From Anaerocolumna xylanovorans DSM 12503 (GTDB lineage Bacteria; Bacillota; Clostridia; Lachnospirales; Lachnospiraceae), in NCBI RefSeq assembly GCF_900143645.1, contig NZ_FRFD01000004.1, forward strand, positions 62,001 to 126,000: a stretch of 64,000 nucleotides of DNA. Direction: 5' to 3'. A model generated the notes under the pieces. That model was not told where the DNA came from and made no database searches. It saw only the letters and a program-made list of their open reading frames with translations. The position numbers and the translations under genes are program-made. Positions 41,565-49,238 of the stretch are shown piece by piece; position 1 is the stretch's first letter; each line of letters begins with the position of its first letter.

Positions 41565-42266
41565 ATGAACAACCGAATACTTGTCGTAGACGATGAACAG
41601 GAAATTGCTGATTTGATTGAGGTATACTTAAAGAACGAAAACTATACCATCTTTAAATTTTACTCTGCAAAGGATGCGCTTGCCTGTATTGAAAGTACTG
41701 AGCTTGACCTTGCTATATTAGACATTATGCTGCCAGATACAAGTGGCTTTACCATTTGTAAAAAGATACGGGAAAAATACAATTACCCCATTATTATGCT
41801 GACTGCCAAAATGGAGGAGTCTGATAAGATTACCGGCCTGACTCTGGGTGCCGATGATTATATAACAAAACCTTTCCGCCCTCTTGAAGTAGTGGCACGG
41901 GTAAAGGCACAGCTGCGCCGTTACAAAAAATACAATATTTTTCAAAAAGAGCCGGCACCTGAAACTGTTATTATCCATTCCGGTTTGGTTATGAACATAA
42001 AAAATCATGAGTGTTTTCTAAATGATAAGGCACTAATCCTGACACCCACTGAGTTCTCCATACTCCGTATCCTTTTAGAGCAGCAAGGCAGCGTGGTCAG
42101 TGCCGAAGAACTGTTTCATATGATTTGGGAGGATGAGTATTACTGCAAAAGCAATAATACGATTACGGTACACATAAGGCATTTGCGGGAAAAAATGAAT
42201 GACACAGCAGAAAATCCGAAGTATATCAGAACTGTTTGGGGGGTCGGTTATAAAATTGAAAAGTAA
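41565..42266 (+). CDS. VanR-like OmpR-family response regulator
   Basis: 233 residues. Receiver domain (1-120) with acidic pair DDE, phosphorylated Asp in LAILDIMLPD (about Asp50), Thr in MLTAK and Lys in TKPF; winged-helix DNA-binding domain (135-232) with LTPTEFSILRILLE and SNNTITVHIRHLREKM. Paired with the histidine kinase that starts inside its last codons. Expected to control the VanZ-DD-carboxypeptidase gene downstream, as VanR does in glycopeptide resistance. ATG 41565 fits the site AAAGGAG. Confidence 0.88.
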   Translation: MNNRILVVDDEQEIADLIEVYLKNENYTIFKFYSAKDALACIESTELDLAILDIMLPDTSGFTICKKIREKYNYPIIMLTAKMEESDKITGLTLGADDYITKPFRPLEVVARVKAQLRRYKKYNIFQKEPAPETVIIHSGLVMNIKNHECFLNDKALILTPTEFSILRILLEQQGSVVSAEELFHMIWEDEYYCKSNNTITVHIRHLREKMNDTAENPKYIRTVWGVGYKIEK

Positions 42267-43398
42267 TATTGTAAATGGAAAAATATATAACCGGCTGCTT
42301 CGCAGGCTATTCTTTCAAACAATTGCTGTGCTGGTACTTGCCGCTATTCTTGCTATTTCCCTTCGCTCTATGTTAAAAGGAAAAGTCGCAGACCACTTGG
42401 TATATTTTATCAGTATATTTTCAGGAGTCGACAGGGATAGTGCCCTAATGATCTACTGGTATTATTTCCGTAACAATATGGATATTATTATCGGTATCGT
42501 TATTGCTGTCCTATTCCTTATTTTATTCCGGCTGTCGGCCTCCCTGTTTACAAGATATTTTGACCAGATGGTTGCAGGTGTGGACAAGCTGACTGCAGAA
42601 TCTGATGAGGATATTGTTATGACTCCCGAGCTTGCGTTCATGGAGGTTAAGCTTAATGAGGTTAAGGACAGGCTGAAAAAGCGGGCCAAAGAGGCGCAGT
42701 CAGCAGAACAGCGAAAAAATGAACTGGTAGTTTATCTCGCCCATGATATAAAAACCCCATTGACTTCTGTTATCGGTTATTTAAGCCTCTTAGACGAAGC
42801 GTCTGATATGCCGGCAGATAAGAAAGCAAAGTATGTCCATATAGCACTTGAAAAAGCATACCGCCTGGATACCCTAATGAATGAATTTTTTGAAATTACC
42901 CGCTATAACCTACAGTCCATGCCATTAAATAAAAAGGACATTAATTTATGCTATATGATGGTACAACTCACAGATGAGCTATATCCCCAGCTGGCCGCAC
43001 ATAAAAAGAATATCAAAATAAACATCGAAGAAACCATCAATATCCGGGGAGATTCTGAAAAGCTTGCCAGAGTCTTTAATAATATCCTAAAGAATGCTAT
43101 CGCTTATAGCGATGACAACAGCATTATCAATATAAGTGCACAGGAAAGAACAGATGAAGTTATTATCCGCTTTGAGAACCAGGGTGGCATCCCAAAGGAG
43201 AAACTAAACTCAATATTTGAAAAATTCTACCGTCTGGATTCTTCCAGATCAAGTACCACCGGCGGATCCGGACTGGGCCTTGCGATTGCAAAAGATATTA
43301 TAACCTTACACGGAGGAACAATCAAAGCCCAGAGTGATAACCTGTTCACCTTATTTACAGTAAAACTTCCCAAGACTCCTACAGCAGATATACCATAA
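42256..43398 (+). CDS. VanS-like sensor histidine kinase
   Basis: 380 residues. Two membrane helices (about 14-33 and 70-92) with a short extracellular loop, HAMP-like linker, H-box YLAHDIKTPLTSVIGYL, N-box VFNNILKNAIAYS, G-boxes GSGLGLAIAKDI. The TTG start at 42256 overlaps the response-regulator end and has GGGGGG upstream, so the two proteins are made together. The short sensor loop resembles VanS kinases, which monitor cell-wall damage by glycopeptides. Confidence 0.85.
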   Translation: MKSNIVNGKIYNRLLRRLFFQTIAVLVLAAILAISLRSMLKGKVADHLVYFISIFSGVDRDSALMIYWYYFRNNMDIIIGIVIAVLFLILFRLSASLFTRYFDQMVAGVDKLTAESDEDIVMTPELAFMEVKLNEVKDRLKKRAKEAQSAEQRKNELVVYLAHDIKTPLTSVIGYLSLLDEASDMPADKKAKYVHIALEKAYRLDTLMNEFFEITRYNLQSMPLNKKDINLCYMMVQLTDELYPQLAAHKKNIKINIEETINIRGDSEKLARVFNNILKNAIAYSDDNSIINISAQERTDEVIIRFENQGGIPKEKLNSIFEKFYRLDSSRSSTTGGSGLGLAIAKDIITLHGGTIKAQSDNLFTLFTVKLPKTPTADIP

Positions 43399-43501
43399 TA
43401 AACCCTATCCCCTTCTTAGGAAAATCTTATGATTTTCTCCTGTACTTCTTAGGTATTTAAAATTTTCAAATTAGAATATAGTCTATACGAAAGGAGCTAT
43501 T

Positions 43502-45001
43502 ATGTTACAAATACAGGCATATTTACTTCCCGGATTTGCCGCCAGCATATTATTTTTAATAGTTTCAGAAATAGGTTATCGGATCCGAAGGGAACGCATT
43601 ACATGGTTTCACAGATTATTGGTTTTGTCCACAGGGCTATATATTACAGCCGTCTTTGCCGTAACGCTCTCACCGGGTTCAGCCATTTCCTTCCCTCCTT
43701 CTTTCAGAAACTTTAACCTGACGCCTTTCCAGGCGCTGCATACGGCATCCTCAAATCCGCTTAATTTCTGGGGGAATATTGCTCTTTTTATACCTCTCGG
43801 AATATTTCTGGTCCTTCTTTTCAACCACTGTCAAAAGTTCCTATTTACCCTTTTGACTGGTGCCGGAATATCCCTTTTAATTGAGCTGCTGCAGCTTTTT
43901 GGGATCAGAGCTGCGGATATAGACGATATCCTTCTAAATACTGCCGGAACTATATTGGGGTATTTATCCGGTAAAATATTAGTATCTTTCGTCCCCTTCT
44001 GCCGCAGGAATTCCGGTGTTTTTAAGCATAAAGATACGAAAATAGTCCGGAAACGGCAAGATGCAGGAAGCTTTTTTGTTCTTGTAGTTTTTATACTTGT
44101 TACTGTATTCCTAACAGGTTATGTCAGGACAGACGGCACTTTCAATCCTCCTTTCAACCCTGAAAAAGCCGTACAATATCTTAATCCTGAGCCTAAAATT
44201 CAAGAAACCAGGAAGATATCTGTAAGTATCGATGCGAAAAATGCATATTTATGGGATACCACCACCAATACCGTATTGTACGATAAGGAAAGCAGCAAGC
44301 CGATTGCGCCCGCCAGTACCACAAAAATGCTTACAGCCCTGACAGTATTGGATTATTGTGATGAGAATGACACCGTACTAATAGGAAAAGAGGTAGGACT
44401 GATTGCGGCGGATGCTTCCAGAGCATGGCTGTATCCGGGAGATAAGCTGACAATACGGCAGTTATTTGATGCTCTTTTGCTGCCTTCCGGCAATGATGCC
44501 GCTTATGCCCTTGCTGTCTTTGCCGGTAAAAAAATCTGCCGTGACGATACTGTATCCATAGACAAAGCTCTCAGGGTGTTTTTAAAGGCAATGAATGAAA
44601 AGGCTGCTATGGTTGGTGCCACCCACTCACACTTTATAAATCCGGACGGCTATGATGCGGACGGACAATATACCACAGCAAAAGATCTTGCTTTGATTGC
44701 CAGAGAATTTTTAGAATCAGAAACTCTGCGAGGTATTGCAGGAAATCCGCAAATCACCGATACCTGGCTTAGCGGGCAGGAAGTAACCTATTCCAATACC
44801 AATGAACTAATCAATCCTGAAAGCCCATATTACTATGAATTTGCGGCAGGTTTAAAAACCGGCAGCAGCGAAAATGCCGGCTGTTGTTTGGTTTCCTGTG
44901 CCTATATTGAGAAAGGGTCCTACATTTGTGTAGTAATGGGCAGTACCAAAGAAGGCAGATGGCAGGACAGCATTAAGCTGTATAACTCCATACAGCAATA
45001 A
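43502..45001 (+). CDS. VanZ-like domain fused to a D-Ala-D-Ala carboxypeptidase (S11)
   Basis: 499 residues. Residues 1-165 are a VanZ-like membrane domain with several helices (TLSPGS, FNLTPFQ, NFWGNIALFIPLGIFL, ELLQLFGIRAADIDDILLN). A further helix at 190-206 precedes an external penicillin-binding peptidase domain of family S11: STTK (272-275), SGN (329-331) and KTGS near 456. It would trim the last D-Ala from wall precursors and, with VanZ, raise teicoplanin/lipoglycopeptide tolerance. AAAGGAG before the ATG; 100 bases after the kinase. Confidence 0.85.
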   Translation: MLQIQAYLLPGFAASILFLIVSEIGYRIRRERITWFHRLLVLSTGLYITAVFAVTLSPGSAISFPPSFRNFNLTPFQALHTASSNPLNFWGNIALFIPLGIFLVLLFNHCQKFLFTLLTGAGISLLIELLQLFGIRAADIDDILLNTAGTILGYLSGKILVSFVPFCRRNSGVFKHKDTKIVRKRQDAGSFFVLVVFILVTVFLTGYVRTDGTFNPPFNPEKAVQYLNPEPKIQETRKISVSIDAKNAYLWDTTTNTVLYDKESSKPIAPASTTKMLTALTVLDYCDENDTVLIGKEVGLIAADASRAWLYPGDKLTIRQLFDALLLPSGNDAAYALAVFAGKKICRDDTVSIDKALRVFLKAMNEKAAMVGATHSHFINPDGYDADGQYTTAKDLALIAREFLESETLRGIAGNPQITDTWLSGQEVTYSNTNELINPESPYYYEFAAGLKTGSSENAGCCLVSCAYIEKGSYICVVMGSTKEGRWQDSIKLYNSIQQ

Positions 45002-45060
45002 TTATGGCTGACGCTATACCTTTACCTTCCCATTATGCTCAATATAAGAACCCTGAATAT

Positions 45061-45804
45061 TTATTCTAATGCTAACACGGCAGCCAGTATACCTACGGCG
45101 GTGTAGAGGTTAGCAATAATATGGGCAGTTAGCGAAAACCTGATATTTTGCCTTTTTATTACCCAATAGTATATAGGCACCATCGTAAGCAGACGGCTGA
45201 AAAAGTACCATGGAGAAAAGAAGTGATACAGTGAAAACAGTGAGGCATTTGCAACCGCAGCCCCAATTGGTGAGAGGTTGATTCTCGGAAGTAGAAAGCC
45301 TCGAAAATATAGTTCTTCGGTAACAGGTGCAATAATTCCATTTGCTAAGATTCCTAAAATTGCAGTAAAGACAAGACTATCTTTTGAAAACAAGGTTAAA
45401 TCTATATTACGCAGCGCAATATGGTCTGGTACAAATGAAAACAAACCATCTCTCACGCAGTTTTCCAACGGCTCCAATATTCTGCCAACAAGCATAGCCC
45501 AAACAATAATAATTACAATAAAAAGTAGATATTCCATTATTTTGGCCTTTTTCTGATATGGAATTAGCTTGCCGATTTTATATGTACCTGTCGTTTTCTT
45601 TGCAGTATAAAGTAATATACCGAATTGGACGGGAACCATTGCAATCGGCACCATAAGAAAACCAGCAGTAAGAGAAATAAGGCCAAAGTACTGTATTATT
45701 GGAAGAATTAACAACATTATGATCAGGTTAATAAGCCCTGGAATAAGGTGCATAAGAATTGTTCTAAGTGCACTGTGCTTCTGTATAACAAAATCTTCAT
45801 GCAT
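45061..45804 (-). CDS. CPBP family intramembrane metalloprotease
   Basis: 247 residues, about 6-8 membrane helices. Motifs of Abi/Rce1-type CPBP proteases: EELYFRG (Glu163-Glu164, Arg168), His194 in SLYHFF and His228 in TAHIIAN. It may process peptides or act in bacteriocin self-immunity; the substrate is unknown. Start at ATG 45804 with GGAGG upstream. The leader (45805-45895) contains a repeated palindrome and a second AGGAGG further upstream. Confidence 0.85.
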   Translation of the reverse strand: MHEDFVIQKHSALRTILMHLIPGLINLIIMLLILPIIQYFGLISLTAGFLMVPIAMVPVQFGILLYTAKKTTGTYKIGKLIPYQKKAKIMEYLLFIVIIIVWAMLVGRILEPLENCVRDGLFSFVPDHIALRNIDLTLFSKDSLVFTAILGILANGIIAPVTEELYFRGFLLPRINLSPIGAAVANASLFSLYHFFSPWYFFSRLLTMVPIYYWVIKRQNIRFSLTAHIIANLYTAVGILAAVLALE

Positions 45805-45898
45805 AATAAACCTCCATGCTGCCAACGCGCCGCAAATTTGGGCGTCAGCACAAATTTGTGTATGAAAAATGCAATGCATTTTTCATACTAAATCCTCC
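45805..45898 (-). promoter_or_regulatory. Paired-hairpin leader with small upstream frame
   Basis: On the minus strand AGGAGG is followed by ATG AAA AAT GCA TTG CAT TT, a 13-codon frame (MKNALHFSYTNLC, stop) that lies in the palindrome 45860-45888. A second stem, CAAATTTGTGC and GCCCAAATTTG, follows before the GGAGG of the protease gene. The palindrome shares 20 bases with the ribBA leader. Confidence 0.6.
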
Positions 45899-46051
45899 TA
45901 TTATTTACTCCCGTCCTTTGACCAAAATTATATAATAATGTGTACTGCCTTTCAATTTTTATCATACAACATTTTTCTCAATTCCACAATCACACTCTCA
46001 CTTCCGGCCAACGGGAGGATTTCCTCCACAAAAGCGGGTGTACATCCTTAC

Positions 46052-46097
46052 CGGAGCGTTTTTTAACTCATAGGAAATTTGAGAAATTTCTTATGAG
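46052..46097 (-). repeat. Hairpin element ending in CGGAGCGTTTT, copy 1
   Basis: CGGAGCGTTTT (46052-46062) and a stem CTCATAGGAAATTT / AAATTTCTTATGAG (46067-46097), just 3' of htpG. A structurally similar element with the same 11-base block lies at 56292-56340. Confidence 0.55.
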
Positions 46098-46100
46098 CTG

Positions 46101-46138
46101 AAAAAACAGTCTGATTCTTTCTCTGAAATCAGACTGTC
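46101..46138 (-). terminator. htpG terminator
   Basis: On the minus strand ACAGTCTGATT and AATCAGACTGT arms, then TTTTTTCAG. Confidence 0.85.
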
Positions 46139-46166
46139 CTTTTCTACCATCTATTAAACTTTTTGT

Positions 46167-48221
46167 TTATTTTGCAAGAATCTCCATAATCTCATTGCTT
46201 CTGGTGATAAAGCTTGTCATGGCCTCTGCCTCAAGGGGTTTGTGGCTTAATAATGCAAGGTCATAGAGCTGTGAACAGAATAACGGTACATACTGGCTGT
46301 CTTCATGTTCAAAAATATACTGAACAAGCTTGTTATTGGCGTTAAGTACCAGTGTTTCACTGCTTCCAAACATGCCAGGGTCCATGCCATACATGTTGTA
46401 CATCTTCATCATATCCTGCATTCTGCGGCTTTCCTCTGATAAGGTTATCATGGAGGATACTTTTTCATTCTTAAGCTTTAAGACCTTAACTTCCAGCTTT
46501 TCTTTATCCAGCGTCTTTCTGAATAATTCCGTAAGCTTGTCATTTTCTTCTTTCAGTGCTTCTTCACTGTGGCCTTCTTCTTTAAAGCTGTCAGTGATAT
46601 CAGCATCAATACGCTGGAATTTGTAACTCTGCTCTGACTGCTCTAATTGAGTAATAAAGGGCTGGTCAATACTATGGGTGAGGATAAGGGCATCTATTCC
46701 CTCCTGCTTAAACATATTGATGTACTGGCTCTGCTGCTGCTCATTGGTAACATAATAGACAGTTTCTTTTTTCTCTTCCTTATTCTCGGCAGTTTCATCG
46801 GAAGAAGTATTCTCTTCTGCCTTTGTTTCTTCTGCAGTTTCTGCTGCAGCTTCTGCTGTTTCTCCCTTTGCAACCTTCACATATTCAGGCAGGGTAACGT
46901 ACTTGCCTTCCAGATTTTTAAAGATAATAAAATCCTTCATCTTCTCTCTGAATTTTTCATCTTTCAGGCAGCCAAACTTAATAAACGGACTGATATCATC
47001 CCAGAACTTCTCATAATTCTCCCGTTCCACTTTATACATACCGGATAATTTATCGGCAACTTTCTTGGAGATGTACTCGGATATCTTCTTTACAAATCCG
47101 TCATTTTGAAGAGCACTTCTGGATACATTAAGGGGCAGATCAGGGCAGTCGATAGCACCCTTTAAAAGCATTAAGAATTCCGGAATTACTTCCTTGATAT
47201 TATCTGCTATAAATACCTGATTGCTGTAAAGCTTAATGGTACCTTCCAAGGTATCATATTCTGTATTTAATTTCGGGAAGTACAGGATACCCTTTAAGTT
47301 AAAAGGATAATCCATATTCAAATGAATCCAGAATAAGGGCTCCTTGTAATCATGGAATACCGTACGATAAAATTCCTTGTATTCTTCTTCCTTTACATCA
47401 TTCGGATGCTTTGTCCATAAAGGAATGGTATTATTGATGGGCTTTGGTGCCTCCGGCTTCTTTTCTTCCTTTTTATCTTCCTCATCTTCCGTTACATTGC
47501 CGTCCTCATCTACTTTAGCATCAATAACATCCTCGGATTCCTCTTCCTCGGTGTCTTCTTCCACATCTTCAATAGGCTCTTCTTTTGCATTGGCATTCTT
47601 GAAATATATTTCAACAGGCATAAAGGAACAGTATTTTTCAATTACTTCCTTTGCACGGTACTCATTGGAAAATTCATAGCTGTCTTCATTCAGGTAAAGA
47701 GTAATTTCTGTACCCCTCTCTGTCCTGTCCCCAGGTTCCATTGAGAACTCTGTACCGCCTTCTGATTCCCAATGTACGCTTTCCACACCTTCCTGCCAGG
47801 ATAAGGTATCAATTGTCACCTTATCAGCCACCATAAAGGCACTATAAAAACCAAGACCGAAATGTCCGATAATCTGTTCTTCATTAGCCTTGTCCTTATA
47901 TTTGTTCAAGAAATCTGTTGCACCGGAGAAAGCTATCTGATTGATATACTCTTTTACTTCATCAGCCGTCATACCGATACCGTTATCAATAAATTTGAGT
48001 GTCTTCTCTTCCGGATTTACGATTACATCTATCTTATATTTATTATCTTCCGGAAGGGTGATTTCTCCCATTAATTCAAGTTTCTTTAATTTTGTAATCG
48101 CATCGCTGCCATTGGATATTAACTCACGAAAGAAAATATCATGGTCGGAATACAGCCATTTTTTAATGATTGGAAATATATTTTCCGAATTAATTGACAG
48201 ACTACCATGTTCATTCATCAT
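46167..48221 (-). CDS. htpG: Chaperone HtpG (Hsp90)
   Basis: 684 residues, 60 more than E. coli HtpG. N-terminal ATP-binding domain with ELISNGSDAI, DNGIGM and GHFGLGFYSAF; middle domain with client-binding segments; C-terminal dimer domain. Two Glu/Asp-rich inserts, at about 215-275 and 455-490, mark a linker-rich form like eukaryotic Hsp90 charged linkers. Transcribed alone. A CIRCE operator lies above its promoter, so it is probably HrcA-controlled. GGAGCG precedes ATG 48221. Confidence 0.95.
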   Translation of the reverse strand: MMNEHGSLSINSENIFPIIKKWLYSDHDIFFRELISNGSDAITKLKKLELMGEITLPEDNKYKIDVIVNPEEKTLKFIDNGIGMTADEVKEYINQIAFSGATDFLNKYKDKANEEQIIGHFGLGFYSAFMVADKVTIDTLSWQEGVESVHWESEGGTEFSMEPGDRTERGTEITLYLNEDSYEFSNEYRAKEVIEKYCSFMPVEIYFKNANAKEEPIEDVEEDTEEEESEDVIDAKVDEDGNVTEDEEDKKEEKKPEAPKPINNTIPLWTKHPNDVKEEEYKEFYRTVFHDYKEPLFWIHLNMDYPFNLKGILYFPKLNTEYDTLEGTIKLYSNQVFIADNIKEVIPEFLMLLKGAIDCPDLPLNVSRSALQNDGFVKKISEYISKKVADKLSGMYKVERENYEKFWDDISPFIKFGCLKDEKFREKMKDFIIFKNLEGKYVTLPEYVKVAKGETAEAAAETAEETKAEENTSSDETAENKEEKKETVYYVTNEQQQSQYINMFKQEGIDALILTHSIDQPFITQLEQSEQSYKFQRIDADITDSFKEEGHSEEALKEENDKLTELFRKTLDKEKLEVKVLKLKNEKVSSMITLSEESRRMQDMMKMYNMYGMDPGMFGSSETLVLNANNKLVQYIFEHEDSQYVPLFCSQLYDLALLSHKPLEAEAMTSFITRSNEIMEILAK

Positions 48222-48262
48222 AATAAATCGCTCCTTTTTTCTTAATATCTCATATAAGCATA

Positions 48263-48291
48263 ATATTAATACGCTTGTATCTGTTTGTCAA
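48263..48291 (-). promoter_or_regulatory. htpG promoter
   Basis: On the minus strand TTGACA (48291-48286), 17 bases, TAATAT (48268-48263). Confidence 0.85.
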
Positions 48292-48298
48292 GAAAAAA

Positions 48299-48325
48299 TT
48301 AGCACTCAACTGTAGTGAGTGCTAA
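48299..48325. promoter_or_regulatory. CIRCE operator (HrcA site)
   Basis: TTAGCACTC, 9 bases, GAGTGCTAA: a perfect CIRCE inverted repeat 7 bases above the -35 box of htpG. CIRCE usually controls groESL and dnaK; here it places htpG in the HrcA regulon. Confidence 0.95.
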
Positions 48326-48366
48326 CAAATGAATTTCATTTACTTTTCCTTCGAATTCTCAAATAT

Positions 48367-48867
48367 TTAATCATAGTCTTCCGCCGCAATATTTTCTTTC
48401 TTTAAGAACTTCCTTATACTGTCATCCCAATAATGCTCCAAAGCTTTATCCAGTGTAAAGGTGCTTACAGAGGTGCCTGTTGTTATTAAGAGGTTTTCTT
48501 TTTCATAGCGGATATTTAGAAACAGTCCGTTAATATCTTCTTTATTAAAAGATGCGCCAGATTGCATTAATAACTTCTCTGTATTCTCTGCCGATAATAC
48601 CATAACAATTTTGATAAACGCCGGAAGTTTATTCCCTTTTATCAATGAAAATATATAGGGCTTGATCTCTGACCAACGGGCATATTTACCTAATTTAAGT
48701 TCTTCTTTTTCCTCTTCCGTATAAAAATTCTGATTTAATTTTCCTTCTACGGAAAAATGCGCAAAGGTTGTAATCTCTGCCTCTGATAAAAGAAAATTAT
48801 CAAAGACTTTCTGAATCAAAAGACTGCCCATAAAGCTTTTAACATCCAGTATTTTTAATGATAACAA
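48367..48867 (-). CDS. DUF5721-like protein
   Basis: 166 residues (with TTG start at 48867, GGAGG 9 bases upstream). Pattern ILDVKSFMGSLLIQ, FDNFLLSEAEITTF, then KPYIFSLIKGNKLPAFIKIV and YEKENLLITTGTS, as in the DUF5721 family found in Lachnospiraceae; no known function. Next to, and in the same direction as, htpG, but the CIRCE promoter between them makes separate units. Confidence 0.6.
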   Translation of the reverse strand: MLSLKILDVKSFMGSLLIQKVFDNFLLSEAEITTFAHFSVEGKLNQNFYTEEEKEELKLGKYARWSEIKPYIFSLIKGNKLPAFIKIVMVLSAENTEKLLMQSGASFNKEDINGLFLNIRYEKENLLITTGTSVSTFTLDKALEHYWDDSIRKFLKKENIAAEDYD

Positions 48868-48984
48868 GTATATTTCCTCCCAACATACAGATACTAACGT
48901 CAAAACATATTAAAACCACAGCATACTGTAAACCTGCTATTTTGCCAGATGAAGGTTTTCATTTCAGTAAGGAGGGATATTTAT

Positions 48985-49170
48985 ATGTATTTTGATCATT
49001 CTAAAAGAAGCTATTACCGTTTTCCGAGCAAAAACAGCGTAACAGATTTTGAGTCTCAAAACTCCATGTATTTTCCAGATAAACATTCAGAGCTTTTTAA
49101 TCAATATTCTGACCTCTATCTGGATTCTTCCGGTAACCGTGAAGAAGATATACGGGATAGGTATTCCTGA
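48985..49170 (+). CDS. 61-residue hypothetical protein
   Basis: Starts MYFDHSKRSYYRFPSKNSV and is rich in Tyr, Ser and Asp, probably unstructured or a small spore-type protein. AAGGAGGG lies 8 bases upstream of the ATG. Divergent from the DUF5721 gene. No family recognised. Confidence 0.5.
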   Translation: MYFDHSKRSYYRFPSKNSVTDFESQNSMYFPDKHSELFNQYSDLYLDSSGNREEDIRDRYS

Positions 49171-49238
49171 TTTTATCTGAATTTTCCATAGGTATTATAA
49201 TCATACAAAGGAAGGGCTGTTGCAAAACTGCCCTTCTC

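Noticed and set aside
47377..47679. Ser-rich frame opposite htpG
   Set aside because: It is the complement of the Glu/Asp-rich linker codons of htpG.
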